Assembly: GCA_031256995.1 (NCBI GenBank)
Contig: JAIRPL010000072.1
Span: 1-32,897 of the forward strand
Reading direction: 5' to 3'
DNA: 32,897 nt
Source of the DNA: Puniceicoccales bacterium
Lineage (GTDB): Bacteria; Verrucomicrobiota; Verrucomicrobiia; Opitutales; UBA953
The first letter of the stretch is position 1, and every line of letters starts with the position of its first letter. Under the pieces are notes generated by a model, which had not been told where the DNA came from, made no database searches, and saw only the letters and a list, made by a program, of their open reading frames with translations. Position numbers and translations under genes: made by a program. This document shows positions 24,080-32,336 of this stretch, in pieces.

Positions 24080-25537
24080 TCAGACACCCAGTTCCAAACT
24101 GGTTTGGGGAAGGGCGTTTATGGCGTCGGAGAATTTGCTGACGATTCCATCAAAGGAACCATTGCTGAAAAACACGACAAGGTGAGGATTCTTCCTTGAG
24201 GCTTTGTCCACGGCGGCTCGAAGCATTTCCAACAATGCCTTGTTGCTTGTCGCAAACTCGGCCGTGCGGTTGCGCGAAACCAGCTCCTCGGCCATTTCCT
24301 TGGTGTTCAAACGGTCTTCTGGAGGCCGTTTCTCGCCTCGGTGAACAGGCGCAAGCCATATGCTGTCCGCGATGGCCAGCGCGGCGACAAAGGCGTCCTG
24401 CAGCAACGCGCGAACGGCGGTGTTGCTCCGCGGCTCAAAGGCGGCGTGAATGTGGTGGTTTGGATAGCGCAAACGCAGGGCTTCAAGCGTCGAGGCGATG
24501 GCGGTTGGATGATGCCCAAAATCCTCCAGCACCGTGACTTTTGGCGTTGCAACCAGGCGTTCCTGCCGGCGCTTCGCCCCTTGAAACCCTGCAAGGATGT
24601 CCAGGCGCAGCTGCGAGGGGTCGCGCGGGCGCAACAGCAATGCGGCGGCGGTCGCGCCCATCGCGGCATTGCGGGCATTGAAAAGCCCCGGCAAGGCCCA
24701 GCGCACCTTGGCCCACACCGCGCCACGCCATAAAAGCGTGAACGCCGCGCCATCCGGACCTTCCCTGAAATCGACGATGCGGACGTCACAATGTTCCCCG
24801 ATTCCAACGCGCACAACCGGGCACCACGTCACCCCGCCCACCACTCGCTCAACCACGGAATCATCACCATTGGCGACGATGGCGCCATTGCGCGGAACAA
24901 GCCGCGTGCCGTGGATAAATGTGCGTTCGATGTCGGCAAGATCGCGAAAAATGTCGGCATGGTCGAACTCGATGTTGTTGATGGCAAAAACCGCCGGCTC
25001 GTACTGGATGAATTTGCTGCGTTTGTCGAAAAAGGCGGTGTCGTACTCGTCTCCTTCTATGACGAATGGCGAGTCTTCCTCCCCCGGCGCGGCGCCACCC
25101 GGCAGGTCGCGCGGAACGCCGCCGACAAACCAGCCAGGATTGCCGCCATTGTCCCGCAACAGCGTCGCGGCAATGCAGGTGGTGGTCGTTTTGCCATGCG
25201 TGCCAGCGACGACGATATTGCGGCGTCGGCCAAGCACCTCCTTGCGAAGAAGTTCCGGCAGGGAGACATACCGCACCGCGCGGGCCTCCAGCAACCATTC
25301 AACCTCCGGATTGCCGCGGCTCGTGGCGTTGCCAACGACAACAAGGTCTGGCGCGAGCCTCTTCAGGCGGGCGGCATCCCAGCCTTCAAGGATTTCCACC
25401 CCGGCCTTGCGGAGCTGGGTGGACATCGGTGGATAAATGCCGGTATCCGCGCCGCTAACCTCATGGCCAAGCTCGCGCATGAGCAGGGCGGCATTTCCCA
25501 TCGCCGTTCCACAAATCCCAAGAAAATAAATATGCAT
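24080..25537 (-). CDS. mpl: UDP-N-acetylmuramate:L-alanyl-gamma-D-glutamyl-meso-diaminopimelate ligase
   Basis: Mpl reattaches recovered murein tripeptide to UDP-MurNAc in cell-wall recycling. It has 485 residues. The MurC-like N-terminal fold opens MHIYFLGICGTAMGNAALLM. The ATP site GTHGKTTTT lies near residues 114-122. A Mpl-type central region follows (EGDEYDTAFFDKRSKF, where Mpl has DEYDTAFFDKRSKF almost invariantly) and FDHADIF. The C-terminal domain has FGHHPTAI and AFEPRSNTAVR. This DEYDTAFFDKRSK block distinguishes it from MurC. It starts 48 bp after purD on the same strand, so purD-mpl are probably one transcript. Its end lies only a few bases from the stop at the upstream edge of the methyltransferase remnant frame. 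Confidence 0.95.
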   Translation of the reverse strand: MHIYFLGICGTAMGNAALLMRELGHEVSGADTGIYPPMSTQLRKAGVEILEGWDAARLKRLAPDLVVVGNATSRGNPEVEWLLEARAVRYVSLPELLRKEVLGRRRNIVVAGTHGKTTTTCIAATLLRDNGGNPGWFVGGVPRDLPGGAAPGEEDSPFVIEGDEYDTAFFDKRSKFIQYEPAVFAINNIEFDHADIFRDLADIERTFIHGTRLVPRNGAIVANGDDSVVERVVGGVTWCPVVRVGIGEHCDVRIVDFREGPDGAAFTLLWRGAVWAKVRWALPGLFNARNAAMGATAAALLLRPRDPSQLRLDILAGFQGAKRRQERLVATPKVTVLEDFGHHPTAIASTLEALRLRYPNHHIHAAFEPRSNTAVRALLQDAFVAALAIADSIWLAPVHRGEKRPPEDRLNTKEMAEELVSRNRTAEFATSNKALLEMLRAAVDKASRKNPHLVVFFSNGSFDGIVSKFSDAINALPQTSLELGV

Positions 25538-25585
25538 GTTGTTGTTTTTTGTATTGTTATGGAAAATCCTGGACCGGGAAAAAAC

Positions 25586-26890
25586 TCAGGCCCGCGAACG
25601 GTTGAGCTGCCGGGCGGCGATGTCCCGGCGGTAATGCATCCCGTCAAAATGGATTTTGGCCGCAAGCGCATAGGCACGTTCCACGGCCTCATGAAGATCC
25701 TTGCCTCGCGCCACCGCCCCCAACACACGTCCCCCCGCCGTGAGCAACGTCCCTTCCGGCCCCAATTTCGTCCCGGAATGCAAAATCTGCGTGGCGGGCG
25801 GCATTTCCTCGGGGGCGGGCAATGAAATAGGATCCCCTTTTCGCACCGAACCTGGGTAACCATGCGCGGCAAGGGTGAGGATCACCGCGGAGCCATCGCG
25901 CAAACGCAAATCCGCAGGGCGCAGATCGCCGGTGGCGCAATCATGCATAAGTCGCACCGGGTCCGTCTCAAACAACGGCAAAAGGACCTGACATTCAGGG
26001 TCTCCAAAACGCACGTTAAACTCCACGACCTTCGGCCCTTCCGCCGTGACCATGATGCCGACATAGAGAGTCCCGCGGTAATCCACGCCCTCGGCGGCCA
26101 ACCCCCGCAATGTCGGCTCGACGATCTCCGAGACAACACGCTGGCGCACCTCGGGCGTCACCACGTCGGCCGGCGCATACGCCCCCATGCCCCCGGTGTT
26201 CGGCCCCGTGTCGCCATCGTGCGCGCGCTTGTGATCCTGACTCGGCGGAAGCATCACAAAACGCGTCCCGCAAACCATTAACATGATTGAGGCCTCCTCG
26301 CCTTCCATGAATTCCTCGATGAGGATCTCGGCGCCGCTCTCGCCAAACACGCGCGCGTCCAGCATGTCGCGAACGGCGCGTTCCGCGCTCGCGGCATCAT
26401 GGGCAATGACAACCCCCTTGCCCGCCGCAAGGCCTGACGCCTTGATGACGACCGGGAGTGGGTGCGCGCGCAGGTATTCAAGCGCGGGAGCCGTGGCGGC
26501 AAACTTCGCCGCGCGGGCCGTCGGGATGCCATGCCGCTCCAAGAATGCCTTGCTGTGCGTCTTGCTGGCCTCCAGCAATGCGCCCGCCCGCACGGGGCCG
26601 TAGGCCGTGATCCCGGCCGCGGCAAGCGCGTCCACCGCGCCGTTGGCGAGCGGCACCTCCGGCCCGACAATGACGAAATTGGAGCCAAGTTTCCGTGCCA
26701 ATGCCACAATCGCGGCCGGATCATCCGAATCAAGCGGATGGCAGGGCGCCTCAAGAGCCATGCCCGCGTTGCCCGGAGCCGCCGTGACCGTGGCCGCAAG
26801 CGGGCTGGCCAGGCAGGCCTGAAGCAAGGCGTGCTCGCGCCCGCCGGAGCCGACGACGAGGATGTTCAAGGATTTGGGCAAAAGTTCCAT
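25586..26890 (-). CDS. purD: Phosphoribosylamine-glycine ligase
   Basis: PurD (GARS) makes glycinamide ribonucleotide from phosphoribosylamine, glycine and ATP, the second step of purine synthesis. It has 434 residues. N-terminal LNILVVGSGGREHALLQA, the IVGPEVPLANG segment, the ATP-grasp parts VIKASGLAAGKGV and EEFMEGEEAS, the signature DHKRAHDGDTGPNTGGMGAY (broken after 20 residues), and FNVRFGDPECQVLLPL are all present. The frame remains open upstream to 28261 across the divergent neighbour; that extension is antisense to another gene and rejected. The ATG at 26890 has a gcaggatg-like site 7-14 bases upstream. It is divergent from the HpnD-HpnE fusion, with 111 bp between the starts. Confidence 0.96.
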   Translation of the reverse strand: MELLPKSLNILVVGSGGREHALLQACLASPLAATVTAAPGNAGMALEAPCHPLDSDDPAAIVALARKLGSNFVIVGPEVPLANGAVDALAAAGITAYGPVRAGALLEASKTHSKAFLERHGIPTARAAKFAATAPALEYLRAHPLPVVIKASGLAAGKGVVIAHDAASAERAVRDMLDARVFGESGAEILIEEFMEGEEASIMLMVCGTRFVMLPPSQDHKRAHDGDTGPNTGGMGAYAPADVVTPEVRQRVVSEIVEPTLRGLAAEGVDYRGTLYVGIMVTAEGPKVVEFNVRFGDPECQVLLPLFETDPVRLMHDCATGDLRPADLRLRDGSAVILTLAAHGYPGSVRKGDPISLPAPEEMPPATQILHSGTKLGPEGTLLTAGGRVLGAVARGKDLHEAVERAYALAAKIHFDGMHYRRDIAARQLNRSRA

Positions 26891-27001
26891 GCGCGGGGCA
26901 TCCTGCCCGCTCTCGCGTTCAACGAAAACCAGAAAACCGCGAAAAATTTGCTCGCGGCGGCAGCTTCCCAGGATTCCTTCCCACCTCCCCCCTCCTGACT
27001 G

Positions 27002-29437
27002 ATGCCAGCGACCGACGACCTGCAACAGGCTTCCTCCAGAAAAAAATCCAATCTCGCCACCGCATTCAAGATCGCGGGGCTGTCCGCGCCGCGCGTCCGG
27101 GCCATGGAGGTTTTCTACACCTTTTGCCGGGTGGCCGACGACATTGTGGACGAGCCTGGCATGACAGCTGACGCACGCCACGCCGCCCTTGACGCTTGGC
27201 GCGCCAGCATCCGGGGTTTTTTTGCCGCGCCCGGCGGCGCCCCCCCTCACGACACGCTCGCCGTGGAACTCAAGGGTGTTGTCGAGGAACACCGGGTGCC
27301 CATGCAGCCCTTGCTCGAGATCCTTGACGCGTGCGCGATGGACATCACCCACGCGCCCTACCCCGACTCCGCGACCTTGCACCAATACTGCCACGGTGTC
27401 GCCTGCGCGGTCGGCCTCGCCAGCATCCACATTTTCGGCTGCGTCTCGCCACGCTCCTCCCAATACGCCGAGGCCCTCGGTTATGCGCTGCAATTCACAA
27501 ACATCCTGCGCGATGCCGGCGAGGATTATCGCGACCTTGGGCGCGTCTACCTTCCGCGGGACGAAATGGCGGCCTTCGGTGTGCGGCCGGAGGATCTCGC
27601 CGCCCCGGAATGCCCTCCCGCCCTTCGCCGCCTTTTCCACCTTCACTACTTCCGCGCCAAGCACTACTTCAACAAGGCCAGAAGACTCCTCCCAAAGGAG
27701 GATTTCGCGGCACTGCAAGCCGCGCGCCTCATGGGGGCGTTTTACGAGCGGATTCTTGAAAAAATCCGCGCAAGCGGCTTTCGGCACACGGCCACGCGCA
27801 TCCGGTTGGGCAAGCTTGAGAAAATCCGCGCATTGCTCGCCGTGCGCCGCGAACGCCCTCCCGCCACACCGCCTCCCGAGCCGCGCCGCACGGTCATCGC
27901 CGGCGCCGGGATCGCCGGAATCGCCGCCGCCGCCCAGGCCGCGCTTGACGGCGACAACGTCATCCTGCTTGAGGCGGCGGACCGCATCGGAGGACGCGCG
28001 TCGGAAACCCCCGCGCCGCGCCAGGCCTGCCTCGCGGAAGGTCTTCGCGTGGACAACGGGCACCACGCCATTTTTGGGTGTTACGACAATTTTCTTCACG
28101 TCGCAAAAATCCTCGGGGTGCGCGAAAAACTCCACCAGCCCCCGCGCATGGACATCCCCTACCTCTCCCCCGGCGCCTCCTCCCGCCTCTCCGCCTCGCC
28201 GTTCCTGCCTCCCCCTCTTCACCTGCTCGCCGCCCTCGCCTCCTTTGGCGAGCTGCGCCATCGCGACCGCCTCGCCATCCTGCGCCTGGCGCTAAAGCTG
28301 AAATTCGCGTGGCTCTGGAAGGCCGCCCTGCCCCGCCCGGACGAAACCGCCGCCTGTTGGCTCGCACGCCATGGCCAGCCCCGTGGGGCCGTTCGCGCCA
28401 TCTGGGAACCATTCTGCCTCGCCGCGCTCAACGAGCCTCTCGAAAAAGGCTCCGCGCGCCTCCTTTGCGAAACACTGCGCCGCACCCTGTTTGGCAAACG
28501 CGCTTCGGATTCCGCGATCTATGCCGCCAAGGAAGGCTCCCTTGGCTCGCTGTTCCTCCCGGAACTTCCGCTCGCCCTCCGCGCCACCGGAGGCGAATTG
28601 CGCCTGCGCGCGCCCGTCCACGCCGTCGATTGCCGGCAAAATGCCGGGCCGGCCCCTCTCTGCGTCGTCCTCGCCGACGGCACCGCGGTGCCCGCCGACC
28701 TGCTCATTCTTGCCACGCCCCAAGCCGCGACGGCAAAAATCCTGGCCGATGTCAAAAACGGGACTTGCACGCCGGCCGGCGCCGGTTCGGCCGCCATTCA
28801 GCCCGGCCCGGCCTCGCCAAAAGCCGGGGAAATGCCCGGCGGACACTCCCCCGCCTTTTCCACCAACCCCATCCTGAACATCCACCTCTTCACGCGCCGC
28901 CCCCTCATTCCCGGAAACCTCTGCGCCTTTTTGGACTCTCCCGTGCAATGGCTCTTCACCGAGGCGCCCTCCGCATCCGGCACATCCGGAATTTTTTCCG
29001 GCGTGCCAACGCCCGGCACCGACACCCCGGCCACCCTGCATCACCATGCCCTCACGCTCAGCACACCCGGGGAATGGATGCGCCTCCCCCAGCCCGAAAT
29101 CCTCTCCCGTGTCCGGGCTGAGCTTGCGCGACTTCTCCCCCAATTTTCCGAAAACGACATCGCCGCCGCCTTCGTCATCAAAACCCCGTTCGCAACCTAC
29201 GCCGCCACTCCCGGGGCGCGAAACGCCCAAAACGAGTTTCTTCACTCGTGGCTTGCAAAAACAGAGACGGCACCAACCCCACCCTCGGAAACCGATGTCC
29301 CAAACGCCATTCAAGGACATCCCGGCATCCGCATCGCGGGCGACTGGACATTTCCCCTCCTTCCCTCCACCCTTGAGTCCGCCGCGCAGACGGGACTCCG
29401 CGCCGCCCGGCCGGACTCATGCCCATGGCGTGAATGA
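27002..29437 (+). CDS. Fused presqualene diphosphate synthase / hydroxysqualene dehydroxylase (HpnD-HpnE-like)
   Basis: One 811-residue chain joins two squalene enzymes. Residues 1 to about 280 are a squalene/phytoene synthase-type domain. The first Asp-rich motif FCRVADDIVDE lies at 41-51, and the second, RDAGEDYRDLGRVYLP, at 170-185. A Pro-rich linker (RPPATPPPEPRR, about 284-295) follows. From about 297 comes an FAD-dependent amine-oxidase-like domain (GAGIAGIAAAAQ, Glu at the strand end LLEAADRIGGRAS). It carries HpnE-like blocks: DNGHHAIFGCYDNFL, IWEPFCLAALNEPLEKGSAR, and the C-terminal AGDWTFPLLPSTLESAAQ. Family knowledge: HpnC, HpnD and HpnE together make squalene from farnesyl diphosphate, usually as separate genes. 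No hpnC or squalene-hopene cyclase is in the window. Carotenoid CrtB/desaturase is the alternative, but the C-terminal blocks favour HpnE. Confidence 0.85.
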   Translation: MPATDDLQQASSRKKSNLATAFKIAGLSAPRVRAMEVFYTFCRVADDIVDEPGMTADARHAALDAWRASIRGFFAAPGGAPPHDTLAVELKGVVEEHRVPMQPLLEILDACAMDITHAPYPDSATLHQYCHGVACAVGLASIHIFGCVSPRSSQYAEALGYALQFTNILRDAGEDYRDLGRVYLPRDEMAAFGVRPEDLAAPECPPALRRLFHLHYFRAKHYFNKARRLLPKEDFAALQAARLMGAFYERILEKIRASGFRHTATRIRLGKLEKIRALLAVRRERPPATPPPEPRRTVIAGAGIAGIAAAAQAALDGDNVILLEAADRIGGRASETPAPRQACLAEGLRVDNGHHAIFGCYDNFLHVAKILGVREKLHQPPRMDIPYLSPGASSRLSASPFLPPPLHLLAALASFGELRHRDRLAILRLALKLKFAWLWKAALPRPDETAACWLARHGQPRGAVRAIWEPFCLAALNEPLEKGSARLLCETLRRTLFGKRASDSAIYAAKEGSLGSLFLPELPLALRATGGELRLRAPVHAVDCRQNAGPAPLCVVLADGTAVPADLLILATPQAATAKILADVKNGTCTPAGAGSAAIQPGPASPKAGEMPGGHSPAFSTNPILNIHLFTRRPLIPGNLCAFLDSPVQWLFTEAPSASGTSGIFSGVPTPGTDTPATLHHHALTLSTPGEWMRLPQPEILSRVRAELARLLPQFSENDIAAAFVIKTPFATYAATPGARNAQNEFLHSWLAKTETAPTPPSETDVPNAIQGHPGIRIAGDWTFPLLPSTLESAAQTGLRAARPDSCPWRE

Positions 29438-29557
29438 CCCGCGCACACCCCGCGTCCCGTAAAAACGCCTTGCCAGAGAGCCGCGAACCCGCAATTTTGG
29501 CGCCGTTTTTGAGGGAGACCTCCCGACAGTTTTCAACACATCAACGCCAGAACACAC

Positions 29558-30310
29558 ATGAAAAAAATCGCCACCCTCCTTTCCGTTTGCGCCCTCGCGG
29601 CCACCCTTTCCGCCTGCGTCTGCGTCACCGCGCGGGAAACAAACATCGCCGTTCCAAACCAAACCTGCCCCAAGTCCAAAGTGAAAAACGATAAATGCTG
29701 CGCCAGCCTTAAGTTCGACAATGCACAGTTCTACGACAAGGACGGCAAATTCAACACCGAGGCTGCGAAGGACGCCGTCCTGAAACTCCTCAAATTCCAC
29801 AATTTCCCGATCAACGAAAAAACACGCGGGCAGCTCTGGGTTAGCGATTACGGCACAGGGAAATTCACCGAGGTCGGCCTCGCCGCCATCATGGTTCGCA
29901 ACCACGAAAAGAACGACGGCAAGGGCCTCTACATGTTCCAGCCTCTTTTCCTGCTCCCCGGCCAGATGCTCCCCGAGCATTGGCACAAAAAACCCGCCAC
30001 CGACATGCCCGCAAAAATGGAGGGTTGGTATGTGCTCGGCGGAAGCACCTACACCGTCGGCGAAGGCACGGATAACCTGACCCAATTCCCCGAGATCAAG
30101 ATTCCGGCCAGCCACTCCACACCGGTCACGGCAAAACACGCCACAAAACTTAATCCGGGTGAATGGAATGAACTCGGGCGCGAGCTTGAGCACCACTGGC
30201 AGCAGGCCGGCCCCCAGGGCGCCGTGATCATTGAAGTCGCCAACGTGCACACCAATTCCTGCGTCGAGCACCTCGTGCCTGCCATCGACAAGCATTTCTC
30301 AGGCAAATAA
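29558..30310 (+). CDS. Lipoprotein with a D-lyxose-isomerase-like cupin domain
   Basis: It has 250 residues. The signal ends in the lipobox LSAC, with Cys20 as the lipidation site, so the protein is anchored to a membrane. The mature part resembles, by eye, the cupin D-lyxose ketol-isomerase family: LWVSDYGTGKFTEVGLAAIMVRN (split by strands) corresponds to the W-D-(I/V)-x-D-F/Y-G segment. The cupin core LFLLPGQMLPEHWHKK carries the HxH metal pair, followed by KMEGWYVLGGSTYTVGEG and a late NVHTNSCVEH. Sugar isomerisation outside the cytoplasm is an inference; the family call is tentative. It lies 120 bp downstream of the HpnD-HpnE gene and is closed by a terminator at 30382. Confidence 0.68.
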   Translation: MKKIATLLSVCALAATLSACVCVTARETNIAVPNQTCPKSKVKNDKCCASLKFDNAQFYDKDGKFNTEAAKDAVLKLLKFHNFPINEKTRGQLWVSDYGTGKFTEVGLAAIMVRNHEKNDGKGLYMFQPLFLLPGQMLPEHWHKKPATDMPAKMEGWYVLGGSTYTVGEGTDNLTQFPEIKIPASHSTPVTAKHATKLNPGEWNELGRELEHHWQQAGPQGAVIIEVANVHTNSCVEHLVPAIDKHFSGK

Positions 30311-30381
30311 GACAATGAAAAGGAATTTCCGACGCAAAAACGCCCTCCCCCCACACCGAGGGTCGCGTCGGACACTGCAAC

Positions 30382-30431
30382 AGCCTGCGGTGGCGCACCG
30401 CCCTCCCTCGCGCCCCGCAGGCTTCTTTTTT
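30382..30431 (+). terminator. Rho-independent terminator
   Basis: Perfect 9-bp arms agcctgcgg (30382-30390) and ccgcaggct (30415-30423) are followed by tcttttttat. The 24-nt loop is GC-rich. It lies 72 bp after the lipoprotein stop. Confidence 0.8.
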
Positions 30432-30735
30432 ATCCACTCACAACGCCGTTTCCGCGCAGTGCTTTGGGAGTTCAAAAAACAAGACGTCCGCGGAAGCTGG
30501 TCGCCATCAACACAATTTGAGTGAACGGCGCGAAGCTTGCAGGGGTAGTACTCGCCAGAAAAGGAATGATGGAGGGACGCCTTGACGGAAGGCGTCTTGA
30601 CGGAATCCTCCATCCTGATTGCGTTGGATAAAAAACGTCCGGTGAATGAGTTGCCGCCTGTGTTTAAAAGCGTGCGTCCGCCCTTTACCCATTTTCGTTT
30701 GACATGCGCGCCTGTTTTTCGCACCTGCTCTCGTT
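30432..30735. other. Leader region of the YadA-head gene
   Basis: This is about 300 bp without a gene, between the terminator and the adhesin-like gene. It contains the nested hairpin at 30568-30614 and a TTGACA at 30699-30704 without a convincing -10 box. The region is more A+T-rich than coding DNA nearby, consistent with a regulatory leader. Confidence 0.5.
30568..30614 (+). promoter_or_regulatory. Nested hairpin in the leader of the YadA-head gene
   Basis: The outer arms gatggagg (30568-30575) and cctccatc (30607-30614) continue directly into the inner arms gacgcctt (30576-30583) and aaggcgtc (30589-30596). That makes a 16-bp helix with a 5-nt loop and one 10-nt bulge (30597-30606). The bulge repeats nine bases of the inner stem-loop (ttgacggaa at 30582-30590 and 30597-30605). 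No T run follows. It ends 121 bp before the start codon. Confidence 0.5.
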
Positions 30736-32241
30736 ATGAAAAATCTCGTTACCCTGAGGACGGCAGTTGCCTCCGGCCTGTTTCTTGCATCCGCCGCGAT
30801 GGCGTTGCCTGTGCCCGTTTTCGGCGATGTCATTGGGGCAAGCACGCCGCTTGATGCCGGATTGCCTGCCGTCGGCGGCAAAGACACCGGCGGCAGCGTC
30901 GTTGATGAAAACCAGACAGGCGCGAATACGACCGTTTCCAGAGGTGTCACGCTTGCTCCCTACGCGTTGGATTTTTCACGCAAGGACGGGGTGTCATACA
31001 TCGACCAGACGGCCACCACCGCCGACGCCGTCTGGTATTGGAACAAACCGGGCAACGGCGAGGGTCTTATTCAGCCATTGATGGCCTTGGATACCTCCGG
31101 GCGGCTCGGTTTTTTTCATCCCAATGACCGCGATAATCCCGTGATCATCATAGACCCCAGCGGCGACACACCCGCGATTTGGGTGGGCGGGCAAAGGGTT
31201 TCTCTGGAAGCCATTGGCGGCGTCGCGCTCGCCGGAAGCGGAGGAAGCGCACTGATTTTGAAATCCGCTGCCGGGCCGGGAGAAGGACTGGAATTAGGCT
31301 ACAACGCCAACGCTCCCACTTGGGGGACCATCGCCATCGGAGTTGATACAAATGCCACCGGAGAAAATGCGATCGCTGTCGGGCGCTGGGCGAAATCAGA
31401 AGTCATAGATGCCATTGCGATTGGTGTTTCCAGCCGGGCGGCAGGTGACGCCTCCGTTGCGCTCGGTCCGTATTCTCTAACCACCAACGATTTCACAAAT
31501 GCAATAGGTTATCACAGCGTTTCCGGCGGTTATTCCTCCAACGCGATGGGAACCAATGCTTCCTCGGCTGGAAATTACAGCATCGCCCATGGACACAACT
31601 CCATCGCCGCCGCCACTGCCGCCTACTCTGTGGCACTGGGTCCCACTGCAAAAACGACGGCAAATCACGCGATAGCCATCGGCGACAATGCGCTCGCGAC
31701 CAACCATGCCTCACAAGCGATAGGTCCCTATTCCTCTGCCAGCGGTTCTCGGTCAATCGCACTGGGCGCATCTTCAGGCGCGAGCGGGGAAGACGCCACG
31801 GCGATGGGCCGTCTTGCTGCCGCCGCTGGCCCCTACTCGGTGGCGTTGGGGCCTGTTGCAAAAACGACGGCAAATCACGCGATGGCCATCGGTGACAATG
31901 CGCTCGCAACCAATCACGCCTCACAAGCGATAGGCGCTTATTCCTCTGCCAGCGGCTCTTGGTCAATCGCACTGGGCACGCGTTCGGTCGCGAGCGGGGA
32001 AGACGCCACGGCGATAGGGCATTTGACCAAAGCGACAGAAGCGCGCCAGATCGCTCTTGGCGCCTTCAACAAAACCGAACCCAGCAAAGTTCTCTTCATG
32101 CTCGGCAACGGCACCAGCGAGGCCAGTCGTTCCAACGCCATGACCGTCGAAAAGGATGGCACCACAAAAATCAACGGCACGCTCACCGTGCGGCCGGGCG
32201 GGGACATCGACATGGGGGCCTTCACCGCCACCGCCCCCTGA
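30736..32241 (+). CDS. Secreted YadA-type head-repeat protein without membrane anchor
   Basis: It has 501 residues with an N-terminal Sec signal (a Lys/Arg start, hydrophobic core GLFLASAAMALPVP). Residues about 35-185 are a unique region. From about 195 to 440 there are YadA-head repeats of about 14 residues with the typical A-x-G / S-x-A-x-G rhythm (AIAIGVDTNATGENAIAVG and similar), expected to fold as a left-handed trimeric beta roll. The C-terminus (LFMLGNGTSEASRSNAMTV, then KINGTLTVRPGG) is a short cap-like segment. There is no stalk and no four-strand YadA barrel, so it cannot anchor as a normal trimeric autotransporter. The repeats are recently duplicated with a 210-bp period. No clear ribosome-binding site precedes the ATG. 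The next secreted protein gene starts 95 bp downstream. Confidence 0.85.
   Translation: MKNLVTLRTAVASGLFLASAAMALPVPVFGDVIGASTPLDAGLPAVGGKDTGGSVVDENQTGANTTVSRGVTLAPYALDFSRKDGVSYIDQTATTADAVWYWNKPGNGEGLIQPLMALDTSGRLGFFHPNDRDNPVIIIDPSGDTPAIWVGGQRVSLEAIGGVALAGSGGSALILKSAAGPGEGLELGYNANAPTWGTIAIGVDTNATGENAIAVGRWAKSEVIDAIAIGVSSRAAGDASVALGPYSLTTNDFTNAIGYHSVSGGYSSNAMGTNASSAGNYSIAHGHNSIAAATAAYSVALGPTAKTTANHAIAIGDNALATNHASQAIGPYSSASGSRSIALGASSGASGEDATAMGRLAAAAGPYSVALGPVAKTTANHAMAIGDNALATNHASQAIGAYSSASGSWSIALGTRSVASGEDATAIGHLTKATEARQIALGAFNKTEPSKVLFMLGNGTSEASRSNAMTVEKDGTTKINGTLTVRPGGDIDMGAFTATAP
31620..32039 (+). repeat. 210-bp tandem duplication in the head region
   Basis: Two adjacent copies (about 31620-31829 and 31830-32039) are highly similar over their length. 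For example, the run from 31651 recurs at 31861. The period equals 70 residues, that is five 14-residue head repeats, so loss or gain keeps the frame and beta-roll register. Confidence 0.88.
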
Positions 32242-32336
32242 AAAAACACGCCCTTCCCTTCCATTTCATATTTCAACCCGATTCCCAGTCCATCCCAACC
32301 CCGGCTCGCGCTTTGTTTCCTCTTTCTGCTTCCGCC

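Noticed and set aside
26891..28261. Upstream extension of the purD frame by 457 codons
   Set aside because: It lies antisense to the HpnD-HpnE fusion. PurD is full length from 26890, so the extension is only an open frame in GC-rich DNA.
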